Below are positions 14,972-22,729 of a stretch of 35,301 nt of DNA, one piece after another. This stretch comes from JADHUC01 sp964617665 (GTDB lineage Bacteria; Planctomycetota; Planctomycetia; Pirellulales; Pirellulaceae). Below the pieces are notes generated by a model that was given only the letters and a program-made list of their open reading frames with translations, had not been told where the DNA came from and made no database searches. The position numbers were made by a program, and so were the translations under genes. Numbering within the stretch: the first letter of the stretch is position 1; every line of letters starts with the position of its first letter. Location: assembly GCA_964617665.1 (NCBI GenBank), contig CAZUAH010000084.1:1-35301 (forward strand), given 5' to 3'.

Positions 14972-16642
14972 CTACCCTGCCATGGGCATCACCGTGGCCA
15001 AAAGAACGGTCATCCCGAAGCTGACGCTGCCAAGAACGATCAACATGATAGTCCACGACCGAAGGGCTTCCACCTCCGTCAGGCCGCTCATTTTGGCGAA
15101 GATCCAGAAGCCGCTGTCGTTCATCCACGAACCAATTAACGAACCGCCACCAATTGCCGTGGCCAGATAGACGGGATGGAAACCCAGCGTTTCCGGGCTG
15201 GCAATTCCGGCCAGCATTGCCGAACCAGTGATCATGGCCACTGTGCTTGAGCCCTGAGCGATCTTCAGCACGGCGGATACGCCGAATGCCAGCACCAGCA
15301 TCATGATGCCCCCGCCGCCGGGGCCGGCGAACAGTATTCTTATGGCGTCGCCAACTTGAGCTGCCTTCAGCATCGCCCCAAAGGCGCCTCCGCCAGCCGT
15401 GATCAAAATAATGACCCCACCGCTCATCAGCGCCGTTTCAACTGCCGCGGCCATTTCTCCGAGGGACAAACTACGCTGCTTGACGAGCGTCCAAATTGCG
15501 ATGATGGTCGAGAGCAACAGGGCGAAATTAGCGTTACCAAAAACGTTGGTCACGCCGGCGAAATTGGCCAGCTTTTTCGCCGTGGCGTCTGTGATGGCCT
15601 CCGGTTCGCGCAGCAACTCGGTGATCCTCCCGCTGATCTCCTCGGGCTTCAGTTCGACCTTCTGTTGAACTAGTTCCTTTCGGATGAGGCTCTTGGCGCT
15701 CGTTTCGACAACTGTGTTCGTCGAAATCAGCAAGACAGGGAGCACGACTGGTAGCAAACTGAGCCACAAAGACGGCAGTTCCGAGTCCTTCAGCGGTTCC
15801 GGTTCGGGCTGGTCACCAATCGACCGCATGGGAATCGGCATCCAGCGGTCCAGCAAATCGGAGAAAATCAGACCGGCGGCTGCCGACGGCAACGCGACTA
15901 GCCCGCCGATCAGAATCATCAAACCCACGTCGAATCCCAGCGTCTGCGCCATCACCAACGGGCCAGGCGTCGGCGGCACCAGAGTGTGCGTGATTGCACC
16001 GCCACAAGCGATGGCCAAGACATAGAGAAGGTAGCGCTTTTTCGTGCGACGATGAAGAGACCTTGCCAGCGGCACCAGCAGATAGAAGACCGTGTCGAAG
16101 AAGACGGGAACAGCCAGCACATAGCCGCTGCCCATCAACGCTATAGGAGATCTCTTCTCGCCGAACAGCCTGACAAACGCTCGCACAATGCGGTCGGCGG
16201 CTCCGCTGTCGAGCATGCACTTGCCGATCACAGCCGCCATGCCGATCACAATGCCAATACCGCCAGCGGATTTGCCGAAAGCGGTGGCCACACGCGCGAT
16301 CGAATCCCACCAGTCTCCTCCCAGTAACCCAACACCCAGCAGACTGACGACCATCGCAGCGGTAATCAGGGCCAGGAATGCATTCAACTTCAGACCAATG
16401 ATCAGCCCCAGCACGACGGCCATGCCCACACCGAGAATGATCAACGGCTTGGTGACTTCCTGTTCTTCGTCCTTGGGTTGCAGGCTTTCGGCCGCGCCTG
16501 CGTCGGGTGCCGCGGTCGGCGTCTGTTCCTTCGGTGCGGTTGCAGAGGGTCCTTCGCTATTCGCAGCATTCAATCGCGGGTAGACGATTACCATCACCAG
16601 AAGAGCAATCAATCCAGCGAGCACTAGTCGACGTTGATTCAT
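14972..16642 (-). CDS. GntP family gluconate/organic-acid:H+ symporter with N-terminal extension
   Basis: A 556-residue polytopic transporter. The hallmark GntP segment ITHTLVPPTPGPLV is present, as are SGGVIILITAGGGAFG and MNDSGFWIFAKMSGLTE near the C-terminus. Family members move gluconate or related sugar acids with protons, but the substrate cannot be read from the sequence. An additional membrane or signal helix (about residues 6-22) and an Ala/Pro/acidic linker (about 27-65) precede the usual core, making it about 100 residues longer than typical GntP. A polar insert near 330-380 (RKELVQQKVELKPEEISG) is also unusual. The start at ATG 16642 is set by AAGGAG eight bases upstream; a longer frame to 16696 lacks such support. 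Likely in an operon with the small membrane protein at 14684. Confidence 0.9.
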   Translation of the reverse strand: MNQRRLVLAGLIALLVMVIVYPRLNAANSEGPSATAPKEQTPTAAPDAGAAESLQPKDEEQEVTKPLIILGVGMAVVLGLIIGLKLNAFLALITAAMVVSLLGVGLLGGDWWDSIARVATAFGKSAGGIGIVIGMAAVIGKCMLDSGAADRIVRAFVRLFGEKRSPIALMGSGYVLAVPVFFDTVFYLLVPLARSLHRRTKKRYLLYVLAIACGGAITHTLVPPTPGPLVMAQTLGFDVGLMILIGGLVALPSAAAGLIFSDLLDRWMPIPMRSIGDQPEPEPLKDSELPSLWLSLLPVVLPVLLISTNTVVETSAKSLIRKELVQQKVELKPEEISGRITELLREPEAITDATAKKLANFAGVTNVFGNANFALLLSTIIAIWTLVKQRSLSLGEMAAAVETALMSGGVIILITAGGGAFGAMLKAAQVGDAIRILFAGPGGGGIMMLVLAFGVSAVLKIAQGSSTVAMITGSAMLAGIASPETLGFHPVYLATAIGGGSLIGSWMNDSGFWIFAKMSGLTEVEALRSWTIMLIVLGSVSFGMTVLLATVMPMAG

Positions 16643-16845
16643 GAAGCAGGCTCCTTGGTGGGTTTCGTGAAGAGAGGAGTTGCCAATCGCGCGCAAAGGC
16701 CCCAGATGAATGTTACGCAGAATGCAAGCATAGCGGATACGACTGGAAAAGTCGAAGAGTACAAACTCTTGCTCGCCTCGACAGCCGAATGGCCACCCTC
16801 AAACAAACGATCCGCACGCGAGCGGTAGAGTCCCGCCGCAATGCA

Positions 16846-17055
16846 CTAGTCGGCGATGAGTCCGGATTCGTCGTAGGTTCGACGATCTTCAGGATGCCAA
16901 AGCGGTAGCCCCCTTCTCACTCGCTCGGCCATCACCTGCAGCTTATCACCCGTACCAGGCAGCGCCCTAGTGGATGCGTAGGAGGACGACGTCGGTTCGT
17001 CCGGTTCGTAATCCCAGATGCCCAACTTGATCGCTTCAAGTACAGAGTGAGCCAC
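16846..17055 (-). CDS. Small acidic hypothetical protein, probably conserved in planctomycetes
   Basis: A 69-residue protein beginning AHSVLEAIKLGIWDYEPDEP and ending GLPLWHPEDRRTYDESGLIAD. From memory, short planctomycete proteins with the same layout exist (an IWD.EP opening, ALPGT, then AERV..GLPLWHP.D), so I regard it as real despite its size. The start is GTG 17055 with AGGAG eight bases upstream, a good ribosome-binding site. There is no signal peptide or membrane segment, so it is probably cytoplasmic. It precedes the GntP permease on the same strand with a 203-base gap, so cotranscription is uncertain. Function unknown. Confidence 0.7.
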   Translation of the reverse strand: MAHSVLEAIKLGIWDYEPDEPTSSSYASTRALPGTGDKLQVMAERVRRGLPLWHPEDRRTYDESGLIAD

Positions 17056-17128
17056 GGCTTTCTCTCCTGTTTCCTTTCCCTCGGAATCTAAGCGAACGCG
17101 TTCCTTGACGACCGTCGAGTTTCACAAG

Positions 17129-17152
17129 ATAGCGCCGAGAATAGCGCCGAGA
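17129..17152. repeat. Perfect 12-bp tandem duplication
   Basis: atagcgccgaga occurs twice in direct succession (17129-17140 and 17141-17152), in the 153-base gap between mfnB and the small acidic gene. It may be a recent duplication or a paired protein-binding site upstream of the small gene. Confidence 0.8.
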
Positions 17153-17161
17153 CAGACATGT

Positions 17162-17180
17162 CGTTAACGGAAACTTAACG
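17162..17180. promoter_or_regulatory. Short dyad cgttaa-N7-ttaacg
   Basis: A perfect 6-base inverted repeat with a 7-base spacer lies between the end of mfnB and the start region of the small acidic gene. It could be an operator upstream of the latter, but six-base dyads also arise by chance. Confidence 0.25.
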
Positions 17181-17208
17181 ATCAGTATTCAGCGCACAGA
17201 AGCGAATG

Positions 17209-17949
17209 TCAAGCAAAACGTTTCTCTTCACGAAGAAATTCTTGCGATAACCTAGCGGCGTTGTGGCAATCAATCAGCTCTGCCAACTCGCGCACCAGAC
17301 GCTGTTCGATCGTGCCCGTTCGTGTCCCTTGGCACACAGCGCCTCGGACTGCGATATAGTCCGGACCGATCGGTAACACGGCGGGAATGGTTGCCGACGT
17401 GAGTGACCCACCCACGACCGCAAGCATACCGTGGTCATGAACAGTGCCGACCAGTTGCGCCAGTTTGTCCGTGCCCATGTGGGCGGTCAAATCGCCACGA
17501 GACTTGTCGTATGTATCGAACAAGACAACGCCGCACGAAAGGCGGCACGCGTGGTCAATAATCTCATTCGGCGACGGCGCGCATGCGGTATGCCAGTCCG
17601 CGTACACGACCGCCACGGGAGTCACACTTCGGGGAAGTTGGCTCAAGAGCTTCGCCCACTCGCGCGGCCAATCGTCCGATCCGCCGAGTTCTGAAAGCCC
17701 CACTTTGGCAAAGTCGAAGTCGGCAAGGCTCTCGATACCAACGTCTCCTGTGTGACTGCACAGTTCGCCCAGAGCGGCACTGATAGGTATCTTGTCCGCT
17801 ACAGCACATGCGACTTCCCGCCAAACCGATTCGTCCGCTGCGCCCAATGAGCCGTGAGACGGCTCCTTGACATCTATCAGGTCGGTACCACCTGCTAACG
17901 CTGCCAGTGCCTCTTCGCCATTACGAACGCTTACCAATAGGCCTGTCAT
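17209..17949 (-). CDS. mfnB: (5-formylfuran-3-yl)methyl phosphate synthase (MfnB-like)
   Basis: A 246-residue protein, close to the usual 235 or so of MfnB (formerly DUF556). MfnB is a TIM-barrel enzyme that makes the furan phosphate precursor of methanofuran from two triose phosphates through a Schiff-base lysine. The N-terminus LLVSVRNGEEAL, GGTDLIDVKEP and GSLGA match the family, with the candidate Schiff-base Lys at residue 28. A later FDTYDKSRGDL segment supplies the Asp-x-x-x-Lys pair. The start is ATG 17949; a purine-rich GGGAGGGGAG lies about ten bases upstream, and a longer frame to 18156 would run through the promoter region of the divergent rnd gene. Known planctomycetes use related C1 carriers for formaldehyde handling. 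No other C1 gene is in the window. Confidence 0.88.
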   Translation of the reverse strand: MTGLLVSVRNGEEALAALAGGTDLIDVKEPSHGSLGAADESVWREVACAVADKIPISAALGELCSHTGDVGIESLADFDFAKVGLSELGGSDDWPREWAKLLSQLPRSVTPVAVVYADWHTACAPSPNEIIDHACRLSCGVVLFDTYDKSRGDLTAHMGTDKLAQLVGTVHDHGMLAVVGGSLTSATIPAVLPIGPDYIAVRGAVCQGTRTGTIEQRLVRELAELIDCHNAARLSQEFLREEKRFA

Positions 17950-18070
17950 CGCGTTTCCGCTCCCCTCCCACTCGCGGTGAGTCTCCTGGAAAACCGTCGT
18001 CGTTTCCCTTATGATCGAACATTCAATTGAACATCGCACAGTTTGGTCGCTTTGGAAAGCCGTAGTCAGC

Positions 18071-19267
18071 GTGCAGTACGAACATATCACTACCAACCGG
18101 GAGCTGACGGATTTCTGTGAAGCTATTTCCGAGGCTGATACGATCGCTTTCGACACGGAGTTTGTCTCCGAGGACAGTTACCGTCCGCATCTGTGTCTGA
18201 TTCAGGTTTCGGCTGCAGGCCGATTGGCGATGATCGACGCGATCACGATCACGGACATGAATCCGTTTTGGGAGCTTCTGGCAACGCCCGGGCACGAAAC
18301 GATTGTGCATGCTGGTCGTCAAGAAGTCTGCTTCTGCCTGCATGCCATTGGCAAGCGATTGTACCGGTTGTTCGACACACAGATTGCCGCAGGCATGGTC
18401 GGTCTGGAGTATCCGGCCGCCTACAGCACATTGGTGGCAAAGCTCCTGCGCAAGACGCTTGGCAAAGGCGAGACTCGTACAGACTGGCGCCGGCGACCAT
18501 TATCCGATCGACAGGTCGACTACGCGTTGCGCGACGTCGCCTATCTCGAACGGGTTCGCGACGTCTTGATGGGAAGACTTAACGAACTTGGTCGCGTCGA
18601 ATGGCTGGAATCGGAAGTGGATCGATGGCAGTCTAATGTCGAAACCGCAGAGTTCCGCGAACGTTGGCGGAGCGTTTCGGGTGCAACCAGACTGCAGCCC
18701 CGAGCACTAGCGATTGTCCGCGCGCTTTGGCGTTGGCGAGATGCCGAGGCGGAAAGACAGAATCGACCGCCCAAACGTCTTCTGCGCGATGACCTGATCG
18801 TCGAATTGGCGAAACGCGGCTTGAGCGACATCCAGCAGATAGGCAATCTTCGAGGAATGCACCGGCGTGGCAAGCAACAGTATCTCACATCCATTGGCAA
18901 GTGTATTGCAGAGGCAGTGGCTTTGCCGGACGAGCAATGCCCGCAACGACCGCGACGTACCATGGGGCGCCCACAGTTGAACGTGCTGGGACAGTTTTTG
19001 TCGACGGCGTTGGGCAGCGTGTGTCGTGAAAGGAACGTTGCCCCTTCATTAGTCGGGACTGTGCAGGACGTGCGAGATCTTGTCGCCTATCGCCTGAATC
19101 TGGGCCAGCAGTCGGATGGCGAACGACCTGCGCTGGCTTGCGGGTGGCGGTCGGAGGTCGTCGGCGGCACGATCGACGAACTCTTGGCGGGAAAACTGGC
19201 AGTCCGAGTCACCGACGCGTTGGCCGAGCAACCGCTGAGCTTTGAACCGACTACGACAGAGGATTGA
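18071..19267 (+). CDS. rnd: Ribonuclease D-like 3'-5' exonuclease
   Basis: A 398-residue DEDDy exonuclease with an HRDC domain; RNase D trims 3' ends of tRNA precursors and other RNAs. Exo I is FDTEF, with Asp28 and Glu30 if translation starts at GTG 18071, the same numbering as E. coli RNase D; this decided the start. Exo III is VDYALRDVAYL (Tyr and Asp). Exo II reads HAGRQEVCF, where Glu replaces the usual Asp. The HRDC-like region covers about 215-290 (RALAIVRALWRWRDAEAE). About 100 further C-terminal residues are compatible with a second HRDC-like domain. An in-frame ATG at 18011 would add 20 residues without a better ribosome-binding site. It is divergent from mfnB and is followed after 6 bases by the SMP-30-like gene. 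Confidence 0.9.
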   Translation: MQYEHITTNRELTDFCEAISEADTIAFDTEFVSEDSYRPHLCLIQVSAAGRLAMIDAITITDMNPFWELLATPGHETIVHAGRQEVCFCLHAIGKRLYRLFDTQIAAGMVGLEYPAAYSTLVAKLLRKTLGKGETRTDWRRRPLSDRQVDYALRDVAYLERVRDVLMGRLNELGRVEWLESEVDRWQSNVETAEFRERWRSVSGATRLQPRALAIVRALWRWRDAEAERQNRPPKRLLRDDLIVELAKRGLSDIQQIGNLRGMHRRGKQQYLTSIGKCIAEAVALPDEQCPQRPRRTMGRPQLNVLGQFLSTALGSVCRERNVAPSLVGTVQDVRDLVAYRLNLGQQSDGERPALACGWRSEVVGGTIDELLAGKLAVRVTDALAEQPLSFEPTTTED

Positions 19268-19273
19268 TCGAAT

Positions 19274-20296
19274 ATGTATCTCCGACAATCATTCGTCTTC
19301 TCTCTCGTTCTGGCGTCGATAGCCGCCCGCGTTGCTGCTAGAGCAGACGAAGACCTTCCACCGTCTCATTCGGTCAAGCCGGAATTGTACGCCACTGGCT
19401 TTGCCTTCGCCGAGGGCCCGGCGTTGGACGCGGACGGCAATCTGTTCGTCGTCAACTATCGAAACAAGGGCACGGTCGGCCGCATCACGCCTGACGGCGA
19501 AGCATCGATCTGGTGCGATTTGAACAAGTTGGCTCCCGTGGAAGAACGCCAAGCGCAGGCAAATGGGCTGAAAGTCGACAGCGAAGGGCGATTGATAGTC
19601 GCTGATGCTGGCGGCGGCCGCATATTGCGAATCTGGCGAGATGGCCCCGATGCGAAGGCAGAAGTGCTGGCCGATCGCTGCGATGGCGTCCGCTTCGGTT
19701 CCCCCAACGATGTGGCATTGGATCAGGAAGGCAATATCTACTTCAGCGACCCCGGTGGTTCCAGCGCCGAGAATCCGGTCGGTTCGGTTTACCGCTACGA
19801 TATCCAGACAAAGCAAACGTCTTGCCTGCTAGCGGAACTCGCTTTCCCCAACGGCTTGGGGGTCACGCCGGACCAGAAACACCTGTGCGTTGCGGAAAGC
19901 CAGCGATACCGCATCTTGATTCTTGACCTGGATACGAAGACCGGCGAAGTCGACAACGAGCGGGTTTTGATCGAGTTTCCAGAAGGGACGAGCGATGATA
20001 TCGTGGGTGGCAAGTTTCCGCCCGATGGCTTGGTGTTTGATTCCAAGGGCCGGCTGTATGCCGCCATGTGGGTCGGCGGCGTGATCAACGTCGTGGAGGT
20101 CCCGTCCGGCAAACTGCTGCGACAATACAATGCTGGCGGTACCCAGGCCACCAACTGCCACTTCCATGGCGAATATCTCTACACGACAGTGGCTGCAAAG
20201 GAGGCTGTATTCCGGCTGAGATTGGGCGTCACGGGGCACCCATACGCTGCGAAGACCAGCGTTGTGAAGGAGCCCGAGGAGACAAAGGAGGATTGA
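19274..20296 (+). CDS. Secreted SMP-30/gluconolactonase-like beta-propeller protein
   Basis: A 340-residue protein with an N-terminal signal peptide (about residues 1-23) and a six-bladed propeller pattern of repeated D.(E/D)G.(L/I)(F/Y) strands. Residues typical of the metal site are visible: Glu in FAEGPALD, Asn-Asp in GSPNDVALD and Asp in PPDGLVFD. Family members hydrolyse sugar lactones with a bound divalent cation, but many secreted planctomycete paralogues have no known substrate. The start ATG is 6 bases after the rnd stop, so the two genes are probably cotranscribed. The protein acts outside the cytoplasm, so a role in sugar-acid turnover is plausible. It shares no sequence feature with the GntP permease that would prove a link. 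Confidence 0.88.
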   Translation: MYLRQSFVFSLVLASIAARVAARADEDLPPSHSVKPELYATGFAFAEGPALDADGNLFVVNYRNKGTVGRITPDGEASIWCDLNKLAPVEERQAQANGLKVDSEGRLIVADAGGGRILRIWRDGPDAKAEVLADRCDGVRFGSPNDVALDQEGNIYFSDPGGSSAENPVGSVYRYDIQTKQTSCLLAELAFPNGLGVTPDQKHLCVAESQRYRILILDLDTKTGEVDNERVLIEFPEGTSDDIVGGKFPPDGLVFDSKGRLYAAMWVGGVINVVEVPSGKLLRQYNAGGTQATNCHFHGEYLYTTVAAKEAVFRLRLGVTGHPYAAKTSVVKEPEETKED

Positions 20297-20355
20297 AATG
20301 TGCCGCCTGGCATATTGTCTTTCCCGCCTTGCCTGCCCGGTTTGTGCGCTTTGCA

Positions 20356-20384
20356 TTGACACTAGATTCTCGCACGCCTATTAT
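20356..20384 (+). promoter_or_regulatory. Sigma70-like promoter for murB-ftsQ
   Basis: TTGACA at 20356-20361, a 17-base spacer, and TATTAT at 20379-20384 match the vegetative consensus at 11 of 12 positions. It lies in the gap after the SMP-30-like gene, 38 bases before the murB ATG, and would give a short leader starting near 20391. Confidence 0.65.
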
Positions 20385-20421
20385 CCCGACGTGACTGTCT
20401 ACAGATGACGGAAAGAAAACG

Positions 20422-21300
20422 ATGGCTTTTCAGAGCGGTTTTGAACACATCGTCCGCGAACGCGAGCTGCTAGCACCTTACACTTGGCTTCGCTTGGGCG
20501 GCGAGGCACAGTACTTCGCCGAACCCACCAACGTGGACGAGTTGACGGAGTTGGTGCGGCGCTGCCGTCAAGAAGACATGCCGGTGCGGCTGCTGGGCGC
20601 AGGATCAAACGTGGTGGTGCATGACGAAGGCGTCGCGGGCTTGGTCATTCACCTGTCGGTTGCAGAGTTCAGCGAGGTGACGGCGAATGACGGCATCGTC
20701 ACTGCGGGTGGTGGTGCCAGATTATCCCACGTGATTTCGACGGCTGTTCGGGAAGGACTGAGCGGGCTCGAGCAGTTGATCGGGATCCCCGGTACGATTG
20801 GCGGCGCGTTACACGGAAACGCCAGCAGCCACGGAAGCGACATCGGCCAGTGTACGCAGGGTGCCACGGTCTTGACGCACTCCGGCGAGATCGTTTCACG
20901 TTCCCGAGACGAGTTGGTTTTCGCCTACCGCGAAAGCAGCCTTGATGAACTGGTCATTCTTCGCGCCGAGTTTCAGTTAGAGCCGGAGGATCCGGAGGAA
21001 CTGACCAAGCGAATGCAGAAGCTGTGGATCGTGAACAAGGCCGCTCAACCGGTGCGAGACCAGACTACGGCAATGGTGTTCAAAGATCCCGGTGGAATCA
21101 GCGCCGCAAGTCTAGTCGAACAAAGTGGATTCAAGGGCGCGAACGTCGGAGCGGCAGGATTGAGTGATCGAAATGCGAATTATATCGTCACCAATTCGGA
21201 CGCGACCAGCAGCGACGTCTTGAAGCTGATCGATCACTTGCGTGATGGTGTGCTGGAACGAACCGGCGTTGAACTGGAAACGGCAATCGACATCTGGTAA
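20422..21300 (+). CDS. murB: UDP-N-acetylenolpyruvoylglucosamine reductase (MurB)
   Basis: A 292-residue FAD-dependent enzyme that reduces UDP-GlcNAc-enolpyruvate to UDP-MurNAc in peptidoglycan synthesis. The FAD-binding half shows TWLRLGGEAQYFAEP, LLGAGSNVVV and GIPGTIGGALHGNA. The substrate half has FAYRESS (Arg170) and a C-terminal GVELETAIDIW (Glu286), matching two catalytic positions. The third, the proton-donating Ser or Cys in the GS/C(V/F)FK(N)P motif, reads AMVFKDP, so Met218 occupies it. The start ATG at 20422 has only a weak GGAAAG upstream. It is followed by ftsQ, the usual murB-ftsQ order of the division and cell-wall cluster. It could be a divergent or impaired MurB. Confidence 0.9.
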   Translation: MAFQSGFEHIVRERELLAPYTWLRLGGEAQYFAEPTNVDELTELVRRCRQEDMPVRLLGAGSNVVVHDEGVAGLVIHLSVAEFSEVTANDGIVTAGGGARLSHVISTAVREGLSGLEQLIGIPGTIGGALHGNASSHGSDIGQCTQGATVLTHSGEIVSRSRDELVFAYRESSLDELVILRAEFQLEPEDPEELTKRMQKLWIVNKAAQPVRDQTTAMVFKDPGGISAASLVEQSGFKGANVGAAGLSDRNANYIVTNSDATSSDVLKLIDHLRDGVLERTGVELETAIDIW

Positions 21301-21369
21301 GCCAAGCGGCTCTTTGGGCCGTGTTGGTGGCCGACGAACATAGACGACTCGTGCATGGAGGCTCGAGCG

Positions 21370-22341
21370 ATGAACGCTGCACGACGCAAGCGCAAGTCTA
21401 GTCCCCTCTCATCTGTCCTGACGCTGTTTCGTCATACCACTGGGCAACGAGCACTCATCATCCTGGCCATCCTCGTGGCCGTGCCGGTCGGTGCCATCTA
21501 CGCATGGCAACGTTGGGGAGACCGCATTACGAAAGGCCCCGAGTACCTCCTGACGCCGGAGAACATCGAAATCACGACGGACAAGCCCGGTTGGATCAAA
21601 TCGGACATCAGGGCGGAGGTTATCCGCGACGGAAGCTTGGCCAATCTGTCCATACTGCGCGTGTCAGTCGACGAGATTGAGCAGGCTTTCGCCATGCACA
21701 ATTGGGTGGAAGAAGTGACGCGCGTCAACAAGTACTACCCGGCGCGGGTCGTCGTCGAGTTGACCTATCGTAAGCCGGTCGCCATGGTCGAAGTGTGGTC
21801 CCCCAAGAACGGAGACGGCCTGCTGCCCATCGACATCAACGGTGTCTTGTTACCGCCGGAAGACTTCGTTGACAAGGACGGCAATGCCGTTGCGGGCGCT
21901 GGAGAGTACCCGCGCATCTTCCTGCCGGACGCAATGCCAACCGGCATGGTTGGCTCGGCATGGGGAGATCATCGCGTGGCCGGTGCAGCTCGGATTGCTG
22001 CTGTTTTCGAGGGGCACTGGAAGAAGTTAGGTCTATACCGGATTGCTGCCAACCAGGCAGATTCGGCTGCTGGTTCGGCTCAGACGCCGATTTACCAGTT
22101 GTTCACTAAGAACGGCGTGCGCGTCATCTGGGGAGAGGCACCGGCGGTGGACAACATGGTGGAAGCCAAAGCGGCGTTGGCGAAAGTGGCCAGACTGGCC
22201 AAGTACGTAGAGTCCAACGGGCCGTTAGAGTCGATGACCGAAAGCACGGATATCGACCTGCGAGGTCGACCGGAAACAGACCCACACACCGCCTTGCTGC
22301 CATCCAGGTCGTCGCGACGTGCTATCGTGACGAGTCACTGA
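21370..22341 (+). CDS. ftsQ: FtsQ/DivIB-like cell division protein
   Basis: A 323-residue bitopic membrane protein: a basic N-terminus, one membrane helix (about residues 30-48) and a POTRA-like domain in which VDEIEQAFAMHNWVEEVTRV and YYPARVVVELTYRKPVAMVEV are typical of FtsQ, then a family-like beta domain. FtsQ links early and late divisome parts in the periplasm. The start at ATG 21370 has GGAGG eight bases upstream, better than ATG 21355. It follows murB by 69 bases in the classical order. Planctomycetes lack FtsZ, so its partners are uncertain. Its last 20 bases overlap the 3' end of csrA on the opposite strand. Identification rests on fold pattern and neighbourhood more than on strong motifs. 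Confidence 0.78.
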   Translation: MNAARRKRKSSPLSSVLTLFRHTTGQRALIILAILVAVPVGAIYAWQRWGDRITKGPEYLLTPENIEITTDKPGWIKSDIRAEVIRDGSLANLSILRVSVDEIEQAFAMHNWVEEVTRVNKYYPARVVVELTYRKPVAMVEVWSPKNGDGLLPIDINGVLLPPEDFVDKDGNAVAGAGEYPRIFLPDAMPTGMVGSAWGDHRVAGAARIAAVFEGHWKKLGLYRIAANQADSAAGSAQTPIYQLFTKNGVRVIWGEAPAVDNMVEAKAALAKVARLAKYVESNGPLESMTESTDIDLRGRPETDPHTALLPSRSSRRAIVTSH

Positions 22342-22522
22342 CATGGCGGTTGGCCGCTTCGGCCCGTTCCATCTGTTCCTTCAACTCCTGCCGGACAACT
22401 GGCATTTCTTGCGGCGCTTCCACGCCGATGCGAACGCCACCCCCAGTGATCCGCACTACGGTGACGGAGATATCATCGCCGATGAGAATCCGTTCTCCAA
22501 CTTTGCGACTTAGTACCAGCAT
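22322..22522 (-). CDS. csrA: Carbon storage regulator CsrA
   Basis: A 66-residue RNA-binding regulator that dimerises and blocks or stabilises mRNAs at GGA motifs. The sequence MLVLSRKVGERILIGDDI is characteristic, and the RNA-contacting Leu4 and Arg44 (MPVVRQEL) are present. The start is ATG 22522; the open frame continues upstream to 22627 but nothing before the canonical Met matches the family. Only a weak AGG precedes the start. The gene converges on ftsQ with a 20-base overlap of coding ends, which leaves no room for a terminator between them. The next gene, an alpha/beta hydrolase, is divergent. Confidence 0.95.
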   Translation of the reverse strand: MLVLSRKVGERILIGDDISVTVVRITGGGVRIGVEAPQEMPVVRQELKEQMERAEAANRHVSDSSR

Positions 22523-22729
22523 TTGCCTGCGCGTCAGGCCGATGGCGACTTGAGTACCCCACCACGAGGTGGTGACGCTAGGACCAACGGCCCGATCCTC
22601 CTTGAACACGGGTGAGCGAGTGACCAACCGACGGATATACTGGATAATGCAACGCTGGAAGACTGGACCTTTATAGCAGAATGGTAGCAGTGATAGCTAG
22701 GGAATGCAAGGCAAGAACTGATCATCAGC

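Noticed and set aside
22660..22720. tRNA-like stretch (tagcagaatggtagcag)
   Set aside because: It resembles a D-arm, but no acceptor stem, anticodon arm or TPsiC arm can be folded around it.
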